Origin: Gymnorhina tibicen
Taxonomy: Eukaryota; Chordata; Aves; Passeriformes; Artamidae
NCBI GenBank assembly: GCA_013399875.1
Contig: VXAZ01006383.1
Location: 744,001 to 808,000, forward strand
DNA: 64,000 bases
Direction: 5' to 3'
Below are positions 1 to 12,428 of this stretch, one piece after another. Each line of letters begins with the position of its first letter. Within the stretch, counting starts at the first letter, position 1. A program made the translations under genes and the position numbers. The notes under the pieces are model-generated. The model was not told where the DNA came from. It saw only the letters and a program-made list of their open reading frames with translations, and ran no database searches.

Positions 1-1851
1 TTCAAACTGAAATGTTTGACAGATGTAACAGCTTTCTGCAATGAAACTGATGAAATCTCAAATAGCAAAGTCCATCTCCTGTACAGTAGAGAGATTAAAT
101 TTCAACAGGCAATGTTTACTGTCCTTAGCAGATGCAGATTTAATTTGGGGGGGTGGGTGTTTTTCGTTTGTTTGTTTTTGTTTGGTTGGGGTTTCTGTTT
201 CTTTTGTTAGTTTCTTATTCATCTGGCAGTAGTCAAAAATCTGGGAGATGACTAGGGCTTTGCAACCGGTACACAGCCTACCTCCTGCTGCTCTGGATGC
301 TGCACACTTCAAAACGATCCATGTATCAGGGTACTGTTGTCACAAACTGAAGGCAATTTCAAATTCTCTTAGTGGTAACACTAGCACATCAATGATATTT
401 TGACCTGTATTTTTGCAACGGTGAAAGGAAGCAGTCTGACAACTGAGTGAAAATTCATACTGCTATAGACACATACCTTTTACCAGAGAGGCAAAAGAAA
501 CATTTTTACACTATAATGTGAATGGCCTGTACTAAGCTTCACAGAGCAAGGTACCAAGGAACATGCAGTGCTGAGGAAAAACAGCAATACTCAGAACAGC
601 ACCAAAACAAAATAACTGATGTTTCATTTCACTGTCTTACTAAAACAGATAGCTGATAGCCAGATAACAATTTAATAAGAAGTCAGTAAGACTCTTTCTG
701 CTGATTTGGAAGCCTTTGAATTTGAGTCATAACCTAAAGAAGACTGTTCCAAAGGCAACTCTGCACATACATTTTTGTGCCCACATGCACTATTCAAATA
801 ATACCTTCACTTAAAGAAATACATAACCTTAAAACCCTTCTCTCAACTTCAGTCAGAAAAATGGACTAGATAATGCTCTTCACCAGGAAAGTGAAGAATA
901 TAGACCACACCGAATTATACTCTTCACTGGACATGGGATGCATCTCAGCAAACGGTGTTGCTTAGCTTTGGGAAACAGCTTAAAGCACCATATTTTTTTC
1001 AGGGTGGAGTAGATCTCAAACCCAGTGAAGCAGATTACATGTGTTATACAATTAGAAGTCAGACAAGATGAATCCCACCATAGTGTCAACAGAAGCAAAA
1101 TGCACTGTGTGCACAGGCACTACCAGCTAAGTGTACTGGTGAAAACTGCACAAATTATACTTTCTGTGAACATCACTCACAGAAATAAGGCTAGATCCAT
1201 AATCAGAAGCTGGGCACCTGAAGCAATCATGTTCAGATATATTCATTACATGCTGCAAGAAGAGGGACTGGAATAACAACAATATTCCCAACACCTATCT
1301 CACTGAATGGAAAGCTACTAAAACCAGGAGTTAAATATCACTCCCTTTCTGTCTGTGCATCCTGTCAACACAGGAAGGAGTGTTCCCTTAAAATTCATTA
1401 GTCTGCACCCTTCTCTGGAGCTCCTGGATCCCTTCCTGTAAAATCAAACTTTTGTGAAAGCTTTCTTACAAAAAATTCTGGTAAGAGAAGATAGACCTCA
1501 GTGGTCAAAGCATTTCACCATGAAGTTCAGAGAGCAGCTACACAGGTCATATGTAGAAACATATGTATCCCACAGAACCTTTACATCAGAAATGCAATTG
1601 CCTCCACAACCCACGTGTTTCGAAGGTGACAGATACTTACATCTAGAGGGTTTAGCCATTTAAGAGATACTACTGCTGGCTACCAATGAACAAGGGGCTG
1701 TAAGAATAGCAAATACCATTCACAACTGAAGCATGGTCTTCCTCTTGACTTTTTCAGTGTTTTCAAGACTGTATGACCTTATAAGGCATAGGCTAAATTA
1801 GTTCATTTGATGAAAAATATTGTACAGGCAGACATTTAACACTTTTTACGA

Positions 1852-1903
1852 TTAGGAAAACCAAGCACAGATTTTTCTTAGGAAAACCAAGCACAGATTT
1901 TTC
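1852..1903. repeat. Perfect tandem duplication, 2 x 26 bp
   Basis: Two identical 26-base units, 1852-1877 and 1878-1903, begin TTAGGAAAACC and end GATTTTTC. Three bases of a third unit follow before divergence. Perfect identity suggests a recent slippage or duplication event in the PCDH9 intron. Confidence 0.9.
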
Positions 1904-2505
1904 TTACTAGTAACACATGAAAGCCTAGGACATACTAAGAACATCCTCCAGAGCAACAAATAAAGCATCTGATGATTTCACTGGAAGGAATGAGGGCGAA
2001 TGAACGAATATCAGTTTCGGGCGACAAAATGTTTTATAAATCAATACCAATAGTGATTCCCTGTCAGCAATCAGCCAGTGAGAACATCCGATTTCAATTT
2101 TTGGACTGGGGAGAGGCTGTTATTTTAAAACCCTGCCTTTCTGTGAACCTGGGGGAGTAAACAAAAGAAGGAAAAAAAATCTGACAGCTGATCTTTCCCA
2201 TTTTATTAAATTCAGCTCAAAATAAAATTATTTTAAATTAACTTCACTCCTGATTAATTTTACATATTTTTTAGATTTTGGAAATATTATCTCAACATCA
2301 TCCTATTACTTTTATAAAGAAGTTAACATTAGAAAGAGCTGCAGATGGAATAAATCAGCAGATCTATCCCAGCTTGGATTCAATTTCAAATGATGAACTG
2401 TTACTCTAGAAAAAGGCTCTTTATAGTCCTCTTGTAACAGGAAGTGTGCGTTTTCCAGACCAACTTTCAAGTAATAATATTAATATTTGTGCATAAAAAG
2501 TTCAG

Positions 2506-2517
2506 TGTGACGTCACA
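2506..2517. promoter_or_regulatory. 12-bp palindromic CRE (TGTGACGTCACA)
   Basis: A full CREB/ATF-type TGACGTCA core (2508-2515) is extended to a perfect 12-bp palindrome. It sits in AT-rich intron with no CpG island around it, so it is more likely an enhancer element or chance occurrence than a promoter. Confidence 0.4.
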
Positions 2518-5500
2518 AAAGGAATGGCAAAACTACAACATCAGGTCATAGGAAGCTACAGACTCTACACACCAAAAAATCCTGAAAAATGCTGAATTAC
2601 AAAATTTTCTGTCTGTGCAACAGAAGATGCAGGACAACCCATGCCAAGACTTTAAAACAAATCTCCCCTGCTACTCACTTGCTGCAAAAGAAAAGAGAAG
2701 CAGGAAAGAATGGGTAACTTTTGAGACTGGTACAAATTAAGACACCTCAGTATGATTACAAATCAGATTTTTAACTACCTTTCTGTGTATTATCACATAT
2801 AATTCACAGTATACACAAAACCCAAAAATTAAATTTGGAATGAAGGCCAAATCATTCCAAGATTTGAAAGTCCCAATATTTTTAGCAAGATCAACATGAA
2901 TTCTGTACCAAAACTGTAGTGGCCTTTATGTTTTCCTGAAACCCAGTGGTTCCAGGAATAATATACACATGGGTTTGTACAGCTACAACAATGTTGATAT
3001 TCAAAACAATTTTTTTTTTTTATTTCAAGTTTTCATAATTTCACAACCAATGAAAAAGTAGCAATATCAGTTTAAGGCATCTACTGTCAGAAATAGCTAT
3101 TTCTGCTTCAAGAGAGAGTTTATAGCTCACTAGAAAATAATCCATTACAAGAAAATTATTGCAACTCCATTAGGGGGAACTTTTTGTGTATAGTATTTTA
3201 ATTGTAAGGGAATGTTTAACATGCATTTTGTTTCTAGACTAGCACTTAAAATCTCAGTTGGGTAAGATGCTAAAGCCCCTTAGATAGCAAATGTCTTTCT
3301 AAAAAATGCCAGTAGAAACGAACAAGAGATGTTCTCCTCCCCCCACATTTCAGTAAAATATGATAGCATCCATTCATCTCTTATCTACAGTCTGGGAAAT
3401 CTTTCCACTCAATGGAATGTTATCTCATATAAACCAGAAGAAGTGCCCACATCAGTGTATGGGGATAAATCATTTTACATACATTGTGCCACAAGCTGGA
3501 AAGCCAAAGAAATAAAAGAAGGGAAAAGTAATACATGATTCTATGTATGTTTTTTCTTCAGCAAAGACATGGACATTGCACAATCAATGCGACATGACTG
3601 TACTTGAATAGCAACTGAGTAAATTTACGAGTATAACTTTTACAGACCACCATGATGTTCTGTGAAAGAAGTGACACCAAAAATTCAGGTATCACCTGTA
3701 ATTCCTGTTAGATCTTTCAGAACATTATATGTCCATTTTGTCAGTTAAATCCTATATGTTCAATGCAATTAAAAGGTAAAGTAAGAAGATACAGCATCTT
3801 CTGAACTAAATGAAACTTGAACCCAGCTATATTTGAACAGAAATTGCCTAGATGAGGATCTATCCATAGGCATTACATATCCAGCCCTTGGACAGTATTT
3901 ATCAAGATAAAAACTTCTATTGTAAAAGTAAGAATCCTAGAACTGATGGAGCAAAACTACTCAGGGCTTGAAACCTGCACCTCAGACAGGTAGACTGTGC
4001 CCGTAAAGAGCTACTGAATGTATAATAGGTCACAGTTTTCATATCTTTAACATCTGTTGTTTATACCCAAGAAAGCACATCAGGGGCAAGAAAATTAATT
4101 CCCCAATTGCTGTCAACTGCGTTAGGGAACAGCAATAAACAGCTTACTGTAAGCCTCTAGCTACAATAAAATTGCTGTCAATAAAGTGTGGCTGATATGG
4201 TTTTGCTGAGCTAGAAGAAGAGATTCTTTTGAAGTGAAAATCTGAACGGAAACTAAAAAGATTCTCCCTTGCTCCTATATACAAAAGAACATTATCACAA
4301 TATTGCAATAGCATAAAACTCTCAAGATCCAGTTCTCACTCACATGTGTGGCAAAAATTTCTTAGCATATGTGAAACTTTGGCTTTGGATATTTGGGACA
4401 GATGAGACTTCAGTGATTCTGATAAAAATCTTTTGCACAGCAAACATTTAAAGAGAAATGAAGATTACTAAGCTTTTACTGTCTGATCTGTATACACAAA
4501 ATGTTCCCTACTCTAGTTTAGCATGTCTACTGTCACTATTGAAAATGGTATTATAGCTTAAGGTTATGTTCAGATTTCCATTATAACTCCCAGTTTTCAC
4601 ATGCTCTTAACTTTCTGAAAAATTCTTCTTTTCAGCTGAAATTTTGCATGCTTGGTCTCAGCTCAAAGATGAATTTCTTTAGACAGTCGAGCAAAATCTG
4701 TTAACCTATTTTTCAGTTATACAACAATAGAAAAAATACACTGTACATTATCACCATTTCAAATATTTTAGTATAGATATATAAATATACAGAACTAGAA
4801 AACAATTGAATTTTACATGCAGACATTTTTCCAGATGACTAGTCCTCAGCCAAGACTAATATCCATGCTAACACATAAACCAAATTAAGCATACAAAAGA
4901 ATGTATGTATTTTTTATTTATACTAAGTGATGAAACAAGGCCACTAAAAATAATACTGTGTGCAGAATTGTGGAATGCTATGGTTACAGAATTTTAATAT
5001 TTGCAGGTGACGTAAGCTCTGCACTGCTGTTCCAATGCAGATTTCCATCAACTTATGCACCTTGAAATTGCCATTCTAAGCGTATCAAAGTAAGAGTCAT
5101 TAATGTTTTCAGCTTTTCTTTTCTCTTACATAAACTCCAAACTTACAAATTTAAGCACTCCAGAGGAAGATAACGTCAATTAGATTTGCCACATAAAGCT
5201 TAAGTGATGTGCATTGATCAGCAGGAGCCTGGCTACTTGTTCCTTGATCAGGCAAGCAGTCCATTGGCTGAAAAAGGAATAAAGCAACCTCCACAGAGCT
5301 TATGTTACCGAGTATAAGATTAAAAATATACTTTAGTATGGAATGTATTTAATGTGTCATTCAAGCACCAAATCCATAATTTCTGCCACTAGAGCAGAGA
5401 AATACAAGGACAGTGTTAACATATATTCAGCTTTCCTGAATCTACTAGAACTGTGCACATTTCCAAAATTTCTAAATTATCATCTTGATTCAGAAAAGTG

Positions 5501-8311
5501 CTTATAGTGTGCTTACGACTCTTTCTTGAAGACAACATCTCAAGTGACTTGGACTTTAAGGATCTGCTTCATTTCTACCACGTTAAATGAAAATTAAGCA
5601 CATGCCTAAATGCATTTTGATTAGGAATGAAGGTTTTGCCCATAACCTATACTGATACGTATTTTTAAACCTGTGTTATTTGTCACTGCTGTGCTTTAAA
5701 TCTGATTAAATGAAGTTGTTATAATTTAAAATTGGGATAACCACAGTAAATTGGCCCTAATTTCTTTTATTATTTAAACTATTGTTAATCTAATGACATT
5801 GAGTAGGAGTTTTTGTCTGTTTATTTGCTTTTCAAAAGAGGTCTTTCACATAGAAGAATACAACATGTCGTCTTCTGCTGTATTTCTATGTAGCTGTTTG
5901 GTGTAATGACTTACTAATTTGAAGCGTATTTTAAAGTTCAATCAAATACTGAAAAGAACACTGATTGAGAAGCCTGCATAGATTTCAGTATTCTTTATGA
6001 GTCATAACACTGATTTTGGAAGCTTAGCTATATAAGCTGGTGGTGTGCAACAGCCTTTCCATACTCCTAATTATGTGAATTAGCATTTAGAACAATCCCA
6101 AGTTCAAGTATTCAAAAATGCTCTTTTCAGAGCATCCACCAGGTTTACTGCAAGATAGGCACTTGAAGGAGGCTTTGGTTTTCATACTGGGTACTTGTGA
6201 AACATCGGTCTGTACAATTCGAAGTCACATGTAAAGACTTAACCACAGAATTTCCACTAAATTTATTGATGATTGCACAAAAATTGCCCACCAAAAAAAA
6301 ACCAACAAGAAACCCCACAACCCCCCCCCCCAAAAACCTAAGAATTTTTTTATTGAACAATATATATTTTTTAATTCTAAAAGCTTTTTGACTTAAGACC
6401 CAGTTCTAACAGATTTCTAGGGCCACATGCCCATCAAAAGTAACAGGATTTTGCTTGAATGAAGTCCAAGGGCTGACTTAGGTCTCAGATCTTTGCTAAT
6501 ATTAATGTATCTGCAAGACACTGCATGTGTGTTTACCTTGGACTAAAAGAAACTGTACGTAAAGGTGGATGATGCTAGTATTTCTTAGACATATATTTAT
6601 CCTATATTTCATCTTTCCCTATCCTAACATCTTCCACAACAATTCCCCCGTTCTTTACAAAACACACCAAGTTACTGAAGTCACACGAGTAACTTAACTC
6701 AACATTAGATGCAGAGAAATTAGTTATGTTAAACCTGAAGACAACAGTACAATGGCACAGAACTAAGTATCTCTTCCTAAAGGAATTTGTAAACATTTTT
6801 TTCAGATGCGGTAGCATTAGCACAGACTACTATTCAGTAAGATCTTTAAATCTGAATACTTTGCTTAAAGGCCATACTCTATCACAAGCTAAAAGAAAGA
6901 CCTATGACGGTGTATTTCACTCCTGTGCCAATGAATATTAGCTAAGATGCATCCTAATTTCAGGAATTACAGACAGAAGAATAGGAAGATTGTTTATGAT
7001 TACTACCATTGCTGGTTATACTACTCCAGCCAAAATTGACAAGGAAGCATAAAAATATTACATCCTGTAACACTCATCATTGGGAGAAAAAAACCAAAAA
7101 GACACTGTCTTGTTCCCCACCGAATAAAAATATACAAGCTCAGTTTAGGTAACTGTCTACCTAAAAAAGAGTTGTATTTTCATTTACATATAATAATACA
7201 GCTTTTGCAGGGAGCAATCCAAATCAAGAGTATCTGCTGAGTTCAAAAAGGATACACTAAGACCTCAGTGAAATTTGAATCAGATCCGTATATAGTTATA
7301 ATTACAGATATTATTAAATGGAGACCAGTGTATTTAATGCAATGAACACAGGTAACTCTGGAAATACCGCCAGGTTTCTTTTGGTATAGATGTGTGAGTT
7401 TTTCCCCCTCATGTTCAATTTTGCCATGCAGAGTTTACACATTCTGTCACATAAAAAATTTTGCGTGTCCCAACTGCCCCTAGATACTATGGGGAGTTAA
7501 GTCTGAGTTTTCTAATAGAGTCTGGAAAACTAATTAAGCTTAAATTAAAATAATCTCAGAACTGAAAAGGAATGCGTGGTTTCGGGGGACTACATTTCGC
7601 AACCAAAACTGAGGAGAAAACTTCAGACAAGTAAGCAGAGATTATGCAGAGCTCTTCCATAATTTTTTGGGGTGTTTTTTTCAATCGGTTCCTTTTTTAA
7701 CTTACAGTTGACAGTGTGTGTATGGTACTGTGAGATGGCTTGGGGAGTATACCCTTCTTTAAAGTCCCTTAGAGAGATTGGGGGTTTGTGAGATTCTTCT
7801 GTGGTGTTTTCAGTGTCTCTTTTTAAGAAGGAGTTGTGTCAGAGCAGTTACTTTAGCAGAACTGCCTGCAAAGTGCTTGTTTTATTCCTAGCACCTTGTT
7901 AGTGTGACATCTTACAGACACCCAAAGCCAAGACACGCTTCTGGGAACGGCACATTCGTCTCAGATAAGGCTAATGCAACAGCAAGAGGATGACTTTGTC
8001 CTCAACTCGGCTACTGTCAAAATCTTTTTTCAAAGACAAGCCTAAATGTGTCTCCCTTGGTTCCCTAGGATCCATATCCCTAACAAATTCAGACAAATCA
8101 CTATCACTTGAACGGTACTGCGCCGGCAAGGAACACGGATGCGACTCCCAACACCGACCGAGCCTCTGCGGCGACGGAGCACCGAGGAAGCCGCCTCTCA
8201 AAGACGCAGACTTAACCCGTGCCCGCTCCGGCGCGCCTCTCGTTCAATAAAGGGTTCTTTGGCCGGAACGCCGGCCCGGCCCNGGGCCAGCGCGCGCCGC
8301 GCGGTGCCTTG

Positions 8312-8325
8312 GCGCCATCTACGGG
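8312..8325 (-). promoter_or_regulatory. CTCF-like binding site
   Basis: The minus strand reads CCCGTAGATGGCGC, matching the core consensus CCASYAGRKGGCRC at 13 of 14 positions (mismatch at position 3). It has the same orientation as PCDH9 and lies about 60-70 bases beyond the expected cleavage zone of the short isoform. Confidence 0.5.
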
Positions 8326-8326
8326 C

Positions 8327-8340
8327 CGCGCGCGCGCGCG
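8327..8340. repeat. (CG)7 alternating run
   Basis: Seven CG dinucleotides in a row adjoin the CTCF-like site. Alternating CG of this kind can adopt Z-DNA and is also mutation-prone when methylated, so its survival suggests the island is unmethylated in the germ line. Confidence 0.8.
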
Positions 8341-8379
8341 CTCCCGCGGCGCCCGAAGACGAGCGCCCGTAAAATAAAT

Positions 8380-8408
8380 TAAGACAGCACCGCATTTAAA
8401 TCTTTATT
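8380..8408 (-). promoter_or_regulatory. Candidate intronic poly(A) signal and downstream GU/U element
   Basis: On the minus strand AATAAA (8403-8408) is followed within about 15-30 bases by a GT/T-rich stretch (GGTGCTGTCTT, then TTTATTTT). This is the arrangement of a functional cleavage site. It would terminate the short PCDH9 transcript about 0.95 kb after its stop codon, immediately before the CpG island at 8100-8372. Confidence 0.45.
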
Positions 8409-9329
8409 AGCAAGGAATTATTAGACCTAAGAAAAAAAACCTAATGCTGGATTTGGTTGAAATATGAGTCTCTCAGCCTCCTAATCCCTCTTCATATGGC
8501 GTGTTTCACAGTTTAAAATGAGCTATGTCAGATCACTTATGCATTACTAAGAGGAGAAAATATTTACAATGGACGGACTTTTTTTTCTTTTTCCTGCATA
8601 ATTCAGATGTATTCAGAGAACGCATTCCTTTCAAAAGTATGCTTTGGCCATTTTTTAAAATATGCAGCAAACTGTCTATGTGATACCAACTTTCATCTAT
8701 TACAACAAAATCATGTTGAATTCAAACAAGAGGAAGACTTACGTATGGCTTAGTTATATCCTACCAATAAACCACGTGCTTCACTGATGCAGTAGCTTGG
8801 AAATTTGGCTGTCTTTGTTAGGGAAAAAAAATTAACCCTTTTAGTAACACTAACTTAGCAAGGTTCCAAATGAGCTTGAAACGGAAAAGAAATTCAAGCC
8901 AATTCACTTTGAAATTTGAAACAATGTACATATCCCTTCAATCTTGAAACAGTCAAATTTCTGACTGACATTTAGCATTTAAGGAACCAGTTCTTCAATA
9001 ACTTTTACAATTGGACAGTTAAATACTGGGGAGAAAAAAAAAAAAGTCTTTTTCTTCAGTTTTGTTTATGCACAGGTATATGCACATGCACAAAGGCGTA
9101 ACAGTCCTCTAACAATCAAAATTCTTCAAAACCCAAAGTATCAGAGGCATTTTGCAAATGCATTATTAAGCCCCAGGTAAATGATAAAGGGGTCAAGGTT
9201 TTCCTTTGTTTATTTGCTCTTGCTTTTGGTGTTCAGTTTGGTTTTTTTTTTTTTTTTTGTTCCCCCCATAATGTTAACTAAATTAAATTAGAATGAAACA
9301 AAAAAAAACCCCACAACACAGTGGCACTT
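8385..9329 (-). other. PCDH9: Candidate 3' UTR of the PCDH9 short (intron-retaining) isoform
   Basis: This is the stretch directly after the read-through stop codon, up to a plausible cleavage zone. It is AT-rich and non-repetitive apart from a poly-T run on the plus strand at about 9241-9259. A proximal AATAAA (minus strand, 9209-9214) has no clear GU-rich element after it. The distal one at 8403-8408 does, so I set the end there. Whether this is transcribed and cleaved is inferred. Confidence 0.45.
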
Positions 9330-12300
9330 TTAATACTGGTTGATCGGGCACTTGTATGCAGTACTTATAGACCAGTAAAAGTGCTCGTTTACCTGTCTGG
9401 TGTGTAAGGGGCCCTTTGTCTTGAAGCCTCCTTGGGAACTGCACTCTGAGGCACTGAAGTGATCTGAACTAGTGGAAGAGCGTTTGGAAAGGGTGTCACA
9501 ACCACCAACAAAGGTGTTGTCCAATGGGAGTTCCTGAATCACATGGTGCTTTTTCACTGAAACTGGAGTGTCAGGTTTGAGATGAAAAGCAGACTGCGGA
9601 GAGGCAGATTTGTAATGCTTGGCAAGATCAGGACTGTTAGGCTTAAAGGTTGTTGGTGGTGCTGTGCCCCAATCAAATCTTCCTATACTTTGCTCCTCCA
9701 GCTCTGCTGGAAGGCTTATTGTCCCGTTGATAGGTTCATGAACTGCATCATCAGGTTTGGACTCCTCAATGGTCACAAAGTTCAAAAGGGAGCTCTTTGG
9801 AGATTTCCTTTTCTTCCTTTTCTTTTTCTTGTTTTGCTTGTTTTCCTGATTGGGAGACATCCACTCAGCACCTTGCTTGCTTCTCTGGGCAGCTTTGAAT
9901 CTGGACGCATGTCGACAGCGAACAAGAACTGTGACAAATATCACCACTATGACAACCATGGCACCCGCCACAATAGCAATCATGATTGTGAGATAGTCCT
10001 CGTTTTGGTAGGGTTGGCTACTGTCCCCTATGTTCCGATCCAAAGGTGTTTCCATAGTCCTGCGTATCAAGTCATAAATATAAGAGGCATTTCCAGCAGT
10101 ATCATTTACATATAAAAATACAAGCACAAGAGTATGCAGGGATTTGGGATAACCCAAATCACTTATGTTGACAACTAAGCGATGCAGCCCCACATCATTA
10201 GGAGTTGGTTTTTCTTCCAGAGTGATATTACCTGTCACTGGATCAATCCGAAACAAACCCTTGTTATTGCCACTTACAATCGTGTACTTCAGCTCAGCAT
10301 TCATGCCAGTGTCTATATCCACAGCAAAGACTTCGGCTACCACCGATCCTGGAATTGCTGAGAGTGGCACTAGCTTAAAAGAAGTATTAGAAGGTGGGTA
10401 GATGACAACAGGACTGTTATCATTAACATCCATCACATTTATGGTTACTTTCGCTGTAGAAGAGCGAGGAGGTTGCCCTCCATCCACTGCCTTAACATCA
10501 AAGGTGTAAGAGCTCTGCTGTTCTCGATCAAAAGAAACATTGGACTTTATAACTCCAGAGTATGGATCCAGCACAAAGTTTTCATTGTCATTCAGGATGG
10601 AAAGGGTCACTGCTTTATTTTCCCCAGCATCTGCATCGGTCACTGTGATCACCCCCACCGTGCTATACTTTGGTAAGTTCTCTGATACGAAAAACTGGAA
10701 ATGATTATGAGTAAATTTGGGACTGTTGTCATTTTCATCCAACACAGTAACAATTACAGCTGCTTGACTCTGCAAAGGAGGGGTGCCGTTGTCTCGGGCT
10801 GTAACAGTGAAAATGAAACGCTCCTGCTCTTCTCTGTCAAAAACTCTGGAGGCTGTCAAAACTCCTGTCTTTCGATCCAGATCGAAAAAGGAGGCATTAG
10901 GACCAAGCTGATAAACAATGTCTGCATTTTTCCCACTGTCTTCATCTGTGGCACTAATAGTTGTTAAGTATAGACCACGCCGGTTGTTTTCAGAAACTGA
11001 CAGCTCAATTACAGGCTGGCTGAAAATCGGAGGGTTGTCATTTTCATCCTCCAGCTTAACTCTTACCAGGGCAGTCTGGTTCAAACTGGGCTTGCCAGAA
11101 TCAGAAGCCACAATTTTAAAGCTGAATTCTTTGGTGCCCTCATAGTCCAACAAGGAAGATGTCTCTAACAAATATTGGTTGTCGTAAACTGCTTTCAAGT
11201 GGAAGGGGACCTCTCTCTCAATGAAACAGATCACTTTGCCATTCACATCAGTGTCCTTATCTGAAACTGTAATTAGGGCAATCTTTGTATTGATGGGATC
11301 TTTCTCAGATAAGTACACTGTGCCATTGATGGGACTTATTATGTACCTGAGGTCTATGTTGGGAGGGTTATCATTTACATCAGTGACATTGATGGTGACA
11401 GTTGCCCGGGCTGGTGTAGAGCTACCATCACTAGCCAGCACTGTCACTTTGTGAATAGCAGTCTCTTCCCGATCTAAGGACCTCTGAACTGTAATCAGCC
11501 CTGTAGTGTTGTTTAAAGCAAAAAATCTTTTGGTTGCAGGGGCGACTTGGGCACCAAAAATATATCTGATTTCCGCATTGCTTCCTATATCAGCATCTGT
11601 AGCATGAAGCTGAATTACAGAGGTGCCTACAGGGGCATTCTCTGGTATATGGACCTCTACTTGACTCTCTTTAAACACTGGCCTGTTATCATTGACATCA
11701 CTTACTGTGACTTGCAGGATAGCTGTGCTGGATTTCTGGGGGGTACCTCCATCCTCCACTTTGATTTTCATCACATAGGTGTCCTTTTGCTCTCTGTCCA
11801 AGTTCTGCTGCACAATCAGCTGAGGCCATTTCTCCCCTTCTGGAGTTTCTACAATATCCAGTCCAAAGACACTCTGCCCGTTTAACAACTCATAGTGCTG
11901 CACACCGTTGAAACCTGTGTCAGGATCTGTTGCTGATGGGATTGGAAAGCGACTGTTGATCAGAGTGTTTTCTGGGATGGAGATATTGATGACAGGGGAT
12001 GGAAACATAGGCGCATTGTCATTAGTATCCTTTACAATGATTTTTATTTTGATCAGCCTAAAAAAGTCATTGGGGAGAATCACCACTTCAAGTTCAAAGA
12101 AACACTCGTTTTCTTCTGCATAGGAAGCTCCAGCACATAGTTTTTCTCTGTCTATTCTGTTAGACGTTGTAAAGATTTCCCCCGTGTTACTGGACACTTT
12201 GACCAGAGGTGCATCCCCTGCTTTAGACACCAGTCTGTAGACAAGGCTGGCACTGGTCCCTGTGGCAGCATTGATATGAGAAATGTTCAGGTCCTTTGGT

Positions 12301-12428
12301 ATGTTCCCTATGGGTACGTTTTCAGGCAGCTCCTCTCTAATAGTGTAAATAAGTTCTTGAGCTATAGCAGAATCCAGCCTTAAACAGGCAATCAAAGCGG
12401 CCAACAGATAAAAATCCCTCAGGTCCAT
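9330..12428 (-). CDS. PCDH9: Protocadherin-9, large coding exon with read-through short-isoform C terminus
   Basis: This frame of 1032 codons plus TAA encodes a delta-1 non-clustered protocadherin, a calcium-dependent homophilic adhesion receptor of the neuronal plasma membrane. A signal peptide (about 1-23) is followed by cadherin repeats ending in DTNDNAP (134-140), DVNDNRP (244-250), DVNDNPP (350-356), DENDNPP (461-467), DENDNSP (564-570) and DVNDNSP (667-673). A seventh, degenerate repeat ends near YVNDTAG (773-779). The transmembrane helix is about 812-836, followed by RCRH and a basic stretch (867-875). The conserved delta-1 motifs CM1 (about 851-890) and CM2 (about 893-921) are present. 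The N-terminal and extracellular sequence matches mammalian PCDH9 as I know it almost residue for residue. The ATG has A at -3 and G at +4, a strong Kozak context. Codons 1-1012 are shared by all isoforms; residues 1013-1032 are encoded past a splice donor and occur only if the intron is retained. The long-isoform exons, including the CM3 motif that binds PP1 in this family, lie outside the window. No frameshift or internal stop is seen. Confidence 0.97.
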   Translation of the reverse strand: MDLRDFYLLAALIACLRLDSAIAQELIYTIREELPENVPIGNIPKDLNISHINAATGTSASLVYRLVSKAGDAPLVKVSSNTGEIFTTSNRIDREKLCAGASYAEENECFFELEVVILPNDFFRLIKIKIIVKDTNDNAPMFPSPVINISIPENTLINSRFPIPSATDPDTGFNGVQHYELLNGQSVFGLDIVETPEGEKWPQLIVQQNLDREQKDTYVMKIKVEDGGTPQKSSTAILQVTVSDVNDNRPVFKESQVEVHIPENAPVGTSVIQLHATDADIGSNAEIRYIFGAQVAPATKRFFALNNTTGLITVQRSLDREETAIHKVTVLASDGSSTPARATVTINVTDVNDNPPNIDLRYIISPINGTVYLSEKDPINTKIALITVSDKDTDVNGKVICFIEREVPFHLKAVYDNQYLLETSSLLDYEGTKEFSFKIVASDSGKPSLNQTALVRVKLEDENDNPPIFSQPVIELSVSENNRRGLYLTTISATDEDSGKNADIVYQLGPNASFFDLDRKTGVLTASRVFDREEQERFIFTVTARDNGTPPLQSQAAVIVTVLDENDNSPKFTHNHFQFFVSENLPKYSTVGVITVTDADAGENKAVTLSILNDNENFVLDPYSGVIKSNVSFDREQQSSYTFDVKAVDGGQPPRSSTAKVTINVMDVNDNSPVVIYPPSNTSFKLVPLSAIPGSVVAEVFAVDIDTGMNAELKYTIVSGNNKGLFRIDPVTGNITLEEKPTPNDVGLHRLVVNISDLGYPKSLHTLVLVFLYVNDTAGNASYIYDLIRRTMETPLDRNIGDSSQPYQNEDYLTIMIAIVAGAMVVIVVIFVTVLVRCRHASRFKAAQRSKQGAEWMSPNQENKQNKKKKRKKRKSPKSSLLNFVTIEESKPDDAVHEPINGTISLPAELEEQSIGRFDWGTAPPTTFKPNSPDLAKHYKSASPQSAFHLKPDTPVSVKKHHVIQELPLDNTFVGGCDTLSKRSSTSSDHFSASECSSQGGFKTKGPLHTRQVNEHFYWSISTAYKCPINQY
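9387..9395 (-). promoter_or_regulatory. PCDH9: PCDH9 splice donor after codon 1012
   Basis: On the minus strand the exon ends CAG and the intron begins GTAAAC, with the last exonic base at 9393. The junction falls exactly between codons (phase 0) after Arg-Gln, where the vertebrate PCDH9 long tail normally continues with a Cys-Asn-Ser stretch from a distant exon. That exon is not in this window. Use of this donor or read-through decides long versus short cytoplasmic tail. Confidence 0.85.

Larger units (their letters stand above)
1..8099. other. PCDH9: PCDH9 intron downstream of the large exon
   Basis: This is AT-rich, non-coding sequence on the 3' side of the PCDH9 donor. I find no exon, RNA gene or recognisable transposon copy in it. 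Open frames are under 90 codons and show no domain. Local items are a 26-bp tandem duplication (1852-1903), a CRE palindrome (2506-2517) and a C11 run (6321-6331). A somewhat CpG-richer unique stretch at about 1970-2150 could be a conserved non-coding element. Confidence 0.75.
8100..8372. promoter_or_regulatory. Intronic CpG island in PCDH9
   Basis: An abrupt GC- and CpG-rich block sits in otherwise AT-rich intron, densest at 8250-8372. It contains a CTCF-like motif at 8312-8325 and an alternating (CG)7 run at 8327-8340. An N at 8283 marks an assembly ambiguity. Short open frames through it have no protein-like features. It could be an alternative or antisense promoter, an insulator or a pausing site; the sequence alone does not decide. 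Confidence 0.6.

Noticed and set aside
9582..10115. A 177-codon open frame antisense to PCDH9
   Set aside because: It lies entirely opposite the conserved coding exon and reads as low-complexity or unrelated residues. Other antisense frames between 10165 and 12123 are the same kind of shadow.
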